DNA of 20,285 nt from an uncultured Oscillospiraceae bacterium (GTDB lineage Bacteria; Bacillota_A; Clostridia; Oscillospirales; Oscillospiraceae). How positions within the stretch are numbered: the first letter of the stretch is position 1; each line of letters starts with the position of its first letter. Under the pieces are notes generated by a model. It searched no databases and was not told the origin of the DNA. It was given only the letters and a program-made list of their open reading frames with translations. This document shows positions 15,188 to 20,285 of the stretch, piece by piece. Where the stretch lies: positions 3,132 through 23,416 of the forward strand of contig CAJUAW010000032.1 of the NCBI GenBank assembly GCA_910584605.1. Direction: 5' to 3'. The translations under genes were made by a program, and so were the position numbers.

Positions 15188-16944
15188 GTCTCCTGCCCTC
15201 CTTTCATGGAATAGGTGATCTGCCGGGCGGTCTCATAGTCCGACCAGGCCTTGCGGTAATACCCGTTCTCCCTGCGCACCTGGTCATGGGGACCACGGGC
15301 TGTGATGGTGTGTTCCTCCACCACCGCCACCTGGTTGCACAGCTTGATGGCCCCCAGACGGTGGGCCACAATCAGTACGGTTTTCCCCCGGCACAGGTTT
15401 TCAATGGCGCGGTCGATCTCCACCTGGTTTTCCGGGTCTGCCACCGAAGTGGCCTCGTCCAGAATCAGAATGGGGGCGTTCTTCAGGATAGCCCGGGCAA
15501 TGGCGATGCGCTGGCGCTCTCCGCCGGAGAAGCGAGACTCAAAGGTCCCCACCGGCGTGTCGTAACCTTGGGGCAGAGATTGAATAAAGTCGTCGATCTG
15601 CGCCAGCTTTGCTGCAGCACGCACCTGCTCCAGCGTGGCGCTTGACCCCATGCGAATGTTCTCCAGCACGCTGCCGCGGGTCAGGAAGGTCTTTTGAAAT
15701 ACGATGGAGATGTGGGCCAGCAGGTCCTCATAGTCGATGTCCTTCACATTCACGCCGCCAATCAAAACCTCCCCCTCCTGCACATCATAGAAACGGGAGA
15801 TCAGCTCCACCACTGTGCTTTTCCCCGCCCCGGAAACGCCCACCAGTGCGGTTTTTGTCCCCTGGGGGATGCGCAGACTGCAATCCCGCAGAACATCCCG
15901 TTTGCCATCATAGGAGAAGCGGACATTGCGCAGTTCGATGTCTGTCTCCTTTGGAAAAGGCCGGCCTGTTTCAAAGACGGGGAGGTCCAGGATCTCCTTG
16001 GTCTTGGCAACGCCGTTCATGGCCTGAGCAAAGGTGGTTCCCAGTTTTTGCAGGGGCAGCAGTTCGGTCAGGTACAGGGAACCCACATAGGCAAACAGCA
16101 GAAATATGCTCTCCGTCACAGAACCCCGCAGAAACAGCAGCCCGCCGGCGGGAATCAGCAGCAGCATTCCGCACTCCAGGATCACCATGAAGGCGGCATA
16201 GGGCGGGGCAGTCCGGCGGGTCACCTCGTTCCAGACGGCGTTTTCCTCCCTGATAGCGTGATTGAATGTTTGGAAGGACTTACTGCCCATGTTATAGGCC
16301 TTGATCAGCCGCATTCCACGAATATACTCGATCATCACGGAGTTGAAATCCGCCATGGCTCGGCTGGCCCGCTCCATGACGCCGCGCATCCGCCCGAAGA
16401 TTACCCCCATCACCATCACCGCCAAAAACAGAGGAAGCAGGGAGACCAGCGCCAGCGGGATGTTAACGGACAACAGATACCCGAAGATGACCAGCGGCCC
16501 GGTGAGGTAGGTCACCAGTTCGGGCAGATTGTGGGCCAGAAACAGCTCCAGCTTTTCGATCTCCTCATTCAGCACGGTCTTGATATCGCCGCTGCTACGC
16601 TCATCCAGCGCACCCAGGGGCATCCGCGCCAGATGCTCCGTTACCATGCAGCGCACCCGGAACAATGCCCCGTAAGCTCCCTTATGGGACAGCACGCCCG
16701 ACAGCCCCTGAAATACGCTGCGCCCGGTTGCGCCCACTGCAATCAGCAGGGCGTTCTTTGCAATGACCTCCTGTGTGCAGACGCCCCTCAGCACCGCATC
16801 CATCAGCCGGTACAGGCCGATGTAGGTGGAGATGACGAATAGTCCGCTGCAAAAGGCGCTGACGACCGATAGGATCAGCCATATTCGATCCGGCCCGGCC
16901 CAGCGCAGGAGCAACCGCATGGGGTTTTCTTGCTTTTTCTTCAT
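15184..16944 (-). CDS. Exporter-type ABC half-transporter (membrane domain + ATPase), intact
   Basis: The 586 residues give one six-helix type IV (exporter-fold) membrane domain (about 15-310; first helix IWLILSVVSAFCSGLFVIS) and a C-terminal ATPase. Walker A is GVSGAGKST with Lys375, the signature is FSGGERQ, Walker B ILILDEAT with catalytic Glu497, and the switch His is in AHR. The ATG has AAGGAG eight bases upstream, and the stop overlaps the next ABC start by four bases. Two-gene exporter-fold ABC sets next to AraC regulators include the siderophore importers YbtPQ/IrtAB, but drug or peptide exporters share the fold, so substrate is open. It is transcribed divergently from the AraC gene around a palindrome that overlaps its likely -35. 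Since the partner gene is broken, it may have no heterodimer partner encoded here. Confidence 0.92.
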   Translation of the reverse strand: MKKKQENPMRLLLRWAGPDRIWLILSVVSAFCSGLFVISTYIGLYRLMDAVLRGVCTQEVIAKNALLIAVGATGRSVFQGLSGVLSHKGAYGALFRVRCMVTEHLARMPLGALDERSSGDIKTVLNEEIEKLELFLAHNLPELVTYLTGPLVIFGYLLSVNIPLALVSLLPLFLAVMVMGVIFGRMRGVMERASRAMADFNSVMIEYIRGMRLIKAYNMGSKSFQTFNHAIREENAVWNEVTRRTAPPYAAFMVILECGMLLLIPAGGLLFLRGSVTESIFLLFAYVGSLYLTELLPLQKLGTTFAQAMNGVAKTKEILDLPVFETGRPFPKETDIELRNVRFSYDGKRDVLRDCSLRIPQGTKTALVGVSGAGKSTVVELISRFYDVQEGEVLIGGVNVKDIDYEDLLAHISIVFQKTFLTRGSVLENIRMGSSATLEQVRAAAKLAQIDDFIQSLPQGYDTPVGTFESRFSGGERQRIAIARAILKNAPILILDEATSVADPENQVEIDRAIENLCRGKTVLIVAHRLGAIKLCNQVAVVEEHTITARGPHDQVRRENGYYRKAWSDYETARQITYSMKGGQET

Positions 16945-16972
16945 GAAACGCTCTCCTTCCTTCCCCTTCGTC

Positions 16973-17000
16973 TTGACAAACGGGGACTATATGATAGAAT
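16973..17000 (+). promoter_or_regulatory. Promoter of the AraC gene
   Basis: TTGACA (16973-16978) and TAGAAT (16995-17000) are 16 bases apart. The predicted start near 17,007 lies inside the palindrome at 17004-17021, so a protein bound there would block it. Confidence 0.68.
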
Positions 17001-17019
17001 GGAGGTTAGCGCCTGCTAA
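16991..17019 (-). promoter_or_regulatory. Likely promoter of the minus-strand ABC genes
   Basis: On the minus strand TTAGCA (17014-17019) and TATCAT (16991-16996) are 17 bases apart. The -35 lies within the palindrome. The match is moderate (4/6 and 5/6), so this is tentative; together with the AraC promoter it gives overlapping divergent transcription. Confidence 0.45.
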
Positions 17020-17021
17020 CC
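17004..17021. promoter_or_regulatory. 18-bp palindromic operator between ABC and AraC genes
   Basis: GGTTAGCGCCTGCTAACC is a perfect 7-4-7 inverted repeat. It covers the start site of the AraC promoter and the -35 of the divergent ABC promoter. A degenerate second copy with the same geometry lies at 20084-20101. The half-site resembles the AGGTTAG half of DtxR/IdeR boxes, but the spacing between halves is wider. Confidence 0.7.
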
Positions 17022-17124
17022 TTATCTGAGAATACAATAAGCCGGTTTCCTTTTCAAGAGACTTTGCCCACGCCCGTCCTTTCGAGATAATTTTGCGTCT
17101 GATCGTGACAAAGGAGCAGAACGG

Positions 17125-18099
17125 ATGGAGAGAATGAACCAATCGCTATATGTCCCCGCTTTACGGGATCACGGTTTTGTGCCGGAGCCGGAAGATCACC
17201 GCTATGGCCCCAGCGGCCTGTGCTGGAAACAGGCCGGGAACCTGGGCAGCGGCTATTACTGGATCTACCAGCAAAATGAGATGTTCACCATCAAGATACA
17301 CGACTTCTATTTCCATGAGGATTCCTTTCTGGAGTTTCACATCCCCAAGTGCCTCTCCGTTACCTACTATACCTCCATCTCAGGCGAGGAGCTGGCGCCA
17401 TACCGGCGGCTGAACGCCGGCTGTGTCAAGACCTTTATCGGAGGCGAGGAGCCATACCGGGTGCTGATCCACAAAAAGATTCTCATCGTATCCATCGGAA
17501 TTGAGATCACCCCCGCTTACTATGAGGACTATCTGAAACAGCGGTATCCGGGAGAATACGCCGACCCTTCCGAAGCGTTCCGAACCGTGGATCAGACCGA
17601 CCACTTTCCAGAGATGGTGCGTCTTTTGCAGGAGGTGCGGGATTACCGGGGCGATGGCATTGCGGCCCGGCTGTTTTACGAGGGCAAGGCAGCGGAGGCT
17701 GTCGCCCTGATCGTGGAGCGGACAAAGGTCCAGATGGTCGGGCCAACGCGTTCGGAAGAGGACCGGCGCCGGCTGGAGGCGGTCGCCGCCTATGTCAACG
17801 ACCACTGCGCATTGGAACTGCCGTTGGAGCGACTGTCACGCATCGCCTGTATGGGCGGCACCAAGTTCAAGCGGAGTTTTAAGCAGCTCTACGGATGTAC
17901 GGTCACCGAGTATATCCAGCAGCGGCGGATGAGTCAGGCCGAAGTCCTGCTCGCCGCCACTGGGCTTTCTATCGGGCAGGTCGCCCAGGCGGTAGGGTAC
18001 CGGAGCGCCAGCCGGTTTGCACAGCTGTTCCGGCGAAGCACCGGGCTGTCCCCGGAGGAGTTCCGGGAAATCTCACGAAAGGCAGAGAAAAATGAGTAA
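17125..18099 (+). CDS. AraC family transcriptional regulator, intact
   Basis: The 324-residue protein has an N-terminal sensor half of unknown ligand (about 1-210; GLCWKQAGNLGSGYYWIYQQ, then FHIPKCLSVTYYTSISGEEL) and a C-terminal double HTH: LPLERLSRIACMGGTKFKRS, then YIQQRRMSQAEVLLAATGLS and VAQAVGYRSASRFAQLFRRS, with the family-typical G.SP.EFR end. AraC proteins usually activate neighbouring transport or uptake genes when bound to a ligand. AAGGAG (17111-17116) is eight bases before the ATG. The protein is divergent from the intact ABC gene, which it plausibly controls. Its stop overlaps by eight bases the start of a second, truncated AraC gene, so the two were once a tandem regulator pair. 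Confidence 0.93.
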   Translation: MERMNQSLYVPALRDHGFVPEPEDHRYGPSGLCWKQAGNLGSGYYWIYQQNEMFTIKIHDFYFHEDSFLEFHIPKCLSVTYYTSISGEELAPYRRLNAGCVKTFIGGEEPYRVLIHKKILIVSIGIEITPAYYEDYLKQRYPGEYADPSEAFRTVDQTDHFPEMVRLLQEVRDYRGDGIAARLFYEGKAAEAVALIVERTKVQMVGPTRSEEDRRRLEAVAAYVNDHCALELPLERLSRIACMGGTKFKRSFKQLYGCTVTEYIQQRRMSQAEVLLAATGLSIGQVAQAVGYRSASRFAQLFRRSTGLSPEEFREISRKAEKNE

Positions 18100-18373
18100 G
18101 GTCTATCCCTTTTGCAACGAGACCGGCGAGGGCACCATCACCGCATATGAGGTATTTCCCGGCGTTTCCCTGGCCTGCAATGATTTTCATATGCGGTACT
18201 ATGATTCCTCTTTCCGCCCGGACCGGGAGCTGCTGTGCATCGACCACTGCCGGGAGGGGCGGCAGGAGTACCCGGCCAAGGAGAACGCCTTCTCCTATAT
18301 GGAAGCCGGGGACTTGAAGTTGGACCGCCGCCTGACCCATACGGGCCACTTTGAGTTTCCGCTGTCCCACTAT
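18092..18373 (+). pseudogene. Second AraC-type regulator, only N-terminal sensor part, fused to ABC sequence
   Basis: Translation starts MSKVYPFCNETGEGTITAYE and keeps an AraC-type N-terminal sensor pattern (CNDFHMRYYDSSFRPDRELL, then CIDHCREGRQEYPA and DLKLDRRLTHTGHFEFPLSHY). After 94 residues it passes without a stop into ABC membrane-domain sequence (AAYHILEGLRLRVADRF). The C-terminal HTH is missing, so it cannot bind DNA like a normal AraC protein. The ATG overlaps the preceding AraC gene's end by eight bases; AAAGG lies upstream. The fused frame runs to 18625 (177 residues) before a stop created by a later frameshift. I read this as a deletion product, since both gene types have Leu-Ser-His at the junction (18362-18370). 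Confidence 0.85.
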
Positions 18374-19851
18374 GCCGCCTATCACATTCTGGAGGGCCTG
18401 CGGCTGCGGGTGGCGGACCGGTTCCTCCACGCCCCGCTGGGGGAAGTGACCGCCCACTCCATCGGGGAGATCAAAAATCTGATGGTGGACAAGATCGAGG
18501 ACATCGAGCCGCCCCTGGCCCACATGATTCCCGAGGGGATGGGGCACCTGGCCCTGCCCATTGTGAGCATTATCGCCCTGGCGTGCATCGACTGGCGTCC
18601 CTGGCGACGGTCCCCCTCTCCCTGATCTGCATGGTGCTGACCTTCCGTATCAGCGGGAAAAACTTCGATCAGTATGTCCAATCCAACACGGCTATGAACA
18701 GCACCATCGTGGAGTACATTGAGGGCATCGAGGTCATCAAAGCTTTTGGCCGGGCGGGGGCGTCCTACGACAAATACGCAACGGCAATCACCGACTACCG
18801 TACCTTTGTGGTGAAATGGCTCTCCTCCACCTGGGTGACCTTCAAGCTGGCCTTTGCCCTGTTCCCCTCCACGCTGCTGGGGACGCTGCCCATGTGCCTG
18901 TGGCTGGGGACGGGCGGGGCCATCACGGCGGCGGAGGCGGCGCTGGGGGTGATGCTGTCCATGTCCATGGTCACATCCTTGGCAAAAATCGAGGTGTTCG
19001 CCAACGAGATCAAGCAGATGGAGATGACGGTGGAGGAATTGCAAAAATATCTGGATATGCCGGAGCTGCCCGAACCGGAACACCGGGCGGAGCTGTCCGG
19101 ATACGATGTGACGCTGAAACACGTCCGCTTCTCCTACTCCGGCCAGCGGGCGGACGAGGTACTCCACGGGATTGATCTGACATTGCCCCAGGGCAGCTTT
19201 ACCGCGCTGGTGGGACCGTCCGGCGGCGGGAAATCCACGATAGCAAAGCTGATCGCCCGGTTCTGGGATGTGACGGAGGGGGAAATTACCATCGGCGGGG
19301 TGAACATCAAGGACATCCCCCTGCTCCAGCTGGCGGACACGGTGAGCTTTGTCACCCAGGATAATTTTCTGTTCCGCTGCTCCCTGAAAGAAAATATCCG
19401 TCTGGGCAACCCCAACGCCAGCGATGCGGAGGTGTATGCCGCTGCCCGGGCCGCCCAGTGCGAGGAGTTTATCTCCAAGCTGCCCCAGGGCTACGACACC
19501 CCAGCTGGTGAGGCGGGAAAACGGCTGTCCGGCGGGGAAAAGCAGCGCATCGCCATTGCCCGGATGATCTTGAAGAACGCCCCGGTGGTGATTCTGGACG
19601 AGGCCACCGCCTTCACCGATCCCGAAAACGAGGAGAAACTTCAGCAGAGCATCGCCGCACTGACCCGTGGAAAGACCTTGCTGGTCATCGCCCACCGGCT
19701 GGCCACCATTCAGAATGCGGATCAGATCCTGGTATTGGATCATGGTCAGATCGTCCAGAAGGGGACCCATCGGGAATTGATTGCCCAACCGGGGCGCTAC
19801 CGCAGCTTTGTGGAGACCCGGCAGCGGGCGGAGGGCTGGAATATTGCGTAA
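18374..19851 (+). pseudogene. Exporter-type ABC half-transporter, N-terminus missing and frameshifted
   Basis: About 75 codons of membrane domain (YHILEGLRLRVADRFLHAPL, then EIKNLMVDKIEDIEPPLAHM and VSIIALACIDWR) continue the AraC fusion frame. Near 18,598 the frame shifts, and the match goes on as LASLATVPLSLICMVLTFRI, then NSTIVEYIEGIEVIKAFGRAG. A full ATPase domain follows: Walker A GPSGGGKST, signature LSGGEKQ, Walker B VVILDEAT with AFTDPEN, switch AHR, end EGWNIA. The first ~70-90 residues (first helices) are absent. Together about 492 residues remain. The frameshift needs a loss of 1 mod 3 bases; a 13-base deletion between GGCG repeats would give exactly the observed DNA if the parent read DWRLALASLA. 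Unless ribosomes reinitiate at about 18583-18650, no complete protein is made. A terminator hairpin follows at 19864. Confidence 0.88.
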
Positions 19852-19863
19852 AATATACGATAA

Positions 19864-19887
19864 GAGCCGGTGTATCTGCACCGGCTC
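19864..19887 (+). terminator. Hairpin after the ABC gene, T-run missing
   Basis: GAGCCGGTG (19864-19872) and CACCGGCTC (19879-19887) form a 9-bp stem 12 bases after the ABC stop. The expected T-run is absent: the next bases are CGGGAAGG, part of the opposing ABC fragment. The hairpin ends exactly at a rearrangement junction. Confidence 0.65.
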
Positions 19888-20058
19888 CGGGAAGGTGGCC
19901 CAGCCTTGCAGAACAAACCACGCCCCCAGCGGCAGGATCAGCTGGTAGGCAAACCAAAAGGGCAGGACGCTCATGGTCACGCCCAGCAGGAGGACGGCCA
20001 CCGACCGGTAGGTCAGCCGGCGGGATTCCCCCGCATAGTCCAACACGTTCTTGAACAC
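19888..20058 (-). pseudogene. ABC half-transporter N-terminal fragment, opposite strand
   Basis: On the minus strand a GTG at 20058, with AGAGG (20066-20070) seven bases upstream, starts FKNVLDYAGESRRLTYRSVA and then VLLLGVTMSVLPFWFAYQLI. This is the usual beginning of exporter-type ABC half-transporters: a short cytosolic helix followed by the first membrane helix. After about 56 residues (GAWFVLQGWATF) the family match stops and the frame runs antisense through the facing ABC gene. It may be the missing start of that gene (18374-19851), separated by an inversion, or a leftover of another transporter gene once downstream of the TetR gene. It lies directly downstream of the second palindrome and of the TetR-type gene, the normal place for a TetR-controlled transporter. 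Confidence 0.78.
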
Positions 20059-20083
20059 AAAATGACCTCTTTTGATCAAAATA

Positions 20084-20101
20084 AGTTAGATAGAGCTAAC
20101 C
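20084..20101. promoter_or_regulatory. Second copy of the 18-bp palindrome
   Basis: AGTTAGATAGAGCTAACC has the same 7-4-7 geometry as the palindrome at 17004-17021; the right half is identical and the left half agrees in 5 of 7 bases. It lies between the TetR-type gene and the ABC fragment, 26 bases before the GTG start, where an operator would be expected. Confidence 0.6.
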
Positions 20102-20112
20102 TGAAGACTTTT

Positions 20113-20140
20113 GAAAGGCCCTTCCCAGGAAGGGCCTTTC
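20113..20140 (-). terminator. Hairpin at the end of the TetR-type gene
   Basis: A perfect 12-bp stem pairs GAAAGGCCCTTC (20113-20124) with GAAGGGCCTTTC (20129-20140) around a 4-base loop. It overlaps the TetR stop codon at 20139-20141. No T-run follows on either strand, so termination may be weak and readthrough into the ABC fragment possible. Confidence 0.55.
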
Positions 20141-20285
20141 AGGGGGAAGGAAATCCAAATACGCGGTACCAGTCAAAAAGCTTGCAGACCGGCTTGCAGT
20201 GGCTCTCCAGCTGCTCCAGATTGTAGCCGTGGATGAACGGCTCATAAATGGTAGCCCAGAAGGCGGTGAGCAGGATGTGCATCTC
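20139..20285 (-). CDS. TetR-type regulator, C-terminal 48 residues, cut by window end
   Basis: The visible end reads EMHILLTAFWATIYEPFIHG, then YNLEQLESHCKPVCKLFDWY and RVFGFPSP. The pattern (…WATIYEPFIHGY… with a C-terminal DWY..VFGF) fits the ligand-binding domain end of TetR-family regulators found beside ABC transporter genes in Clostridia, as far as I know them; the HTH lies outside the window, so the family call rests on the tail and context. It reads toward the ABC fragment on the same strand, with a palindrome and a hairpin in between. By position it would be the repressor of that transporter and a candidate to bind the palindrome. Confidence 0.65.
   Translation of the reverse strand, partial: EMHILLTAFWATIYEPFIHGYNLEQLESHCKPVCKLFDWYRVFGFPSP

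Noticed and set aside
18382..20079. 565-residue minus-strand open frame
   Set aside because: Only its first ~56 residues resemble a protein (ABC N-terminus). The rest is the complement of the plus-strand ABC gene, so I report just the fragment.

Overview
The window looks like about 20 kb of chromosome from a GC-rich, spore-forming Clostridia bacterium. A gut Oscillospiraceae relative (Flavonifractor/Pseudoflavonifractor type) is my best guess. The evidence is spoIIR, Gram-positive style AAGGAG ribosome binding sites, sigma-A promoters with 17-bp spacers, a biotin-dependent decarboxylase subunit with an Ala/Pro linker, and DUF5348 and AraC/ABC accessory genes typical of gut Firmicutes. The first 24 bases are not genomic: they match the 3' end of the Illumina TruSeq read-2 adapter. 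The contig therefore starts at an untrimmed adapter, and the left edge, inside tex, is a sequencing boundary.

Core part (25-13,676). tex lies on the minus strand and is cut by the contig end. A consensus promoter then drives a structured RNA that I read as 6S RNA, followed by a 42-residue small protein and a terminator. oadA (oxaloacetate decarboxylase/pyruvate carboxylase-type alpha subunit) is a single-gene unit. A small convergent gene of 59 residues and a 70-residue Xre-type HTH gene lie back to back around a short region with repeats. A tight five-gene operon follows: Lrp/AsnC regulator, class I/II aminotransferase, thrH, a DUF1015 protein and ispE. Its content points to serine/homoserine-type amino acid metabolism, with ispE (isoprenoid precursor synthesis) at the end. 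Then come spoIIR, an unrecognised 224-residue protein, and greA-lysS behind a perfect-consensus promoter.

Accessory part (about 13,677-20,285). After lysS the GC content drops, and a DUF5348 gene and a C-terminal remnant of an SRAP/HMCES-type gene appear. Next is a cluster of exporter-fold ABC half-transporters and their regulators. One ABC gene (15,184-16,944, minus) and one AraC gene (17,125-18,099, plus) are intact and divergent around an 18-bp palindrome. Nearly everything else here is broken. The second ABC gene lacks about 230 residues and changes frame. A second AraC gene is fused in frame, after 94 residues, to the membrane domain of another ABC gene, which then has a small frameshifting deletion. 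An ABC N-terminus faces that gene on the opposite strand, and its junction lies exactly at the end of a terminator hairpin. The window ends in the C-terminus of a TetR-type regulator. A second copy of the 18-bp palindrome sits between TetR and the ABC N-terminal fragment.

I see no CRISPR array, tRNA, rRNA or complete insertion sequence. The most interesting items are the rearranged ABC/AraC/TetR locus with its shared palindrome, the 6S RNA candidate with its downstream small protein, and the promoter/terminator overlap before spoIIR. I found no clearly new defence or enzymatic system.
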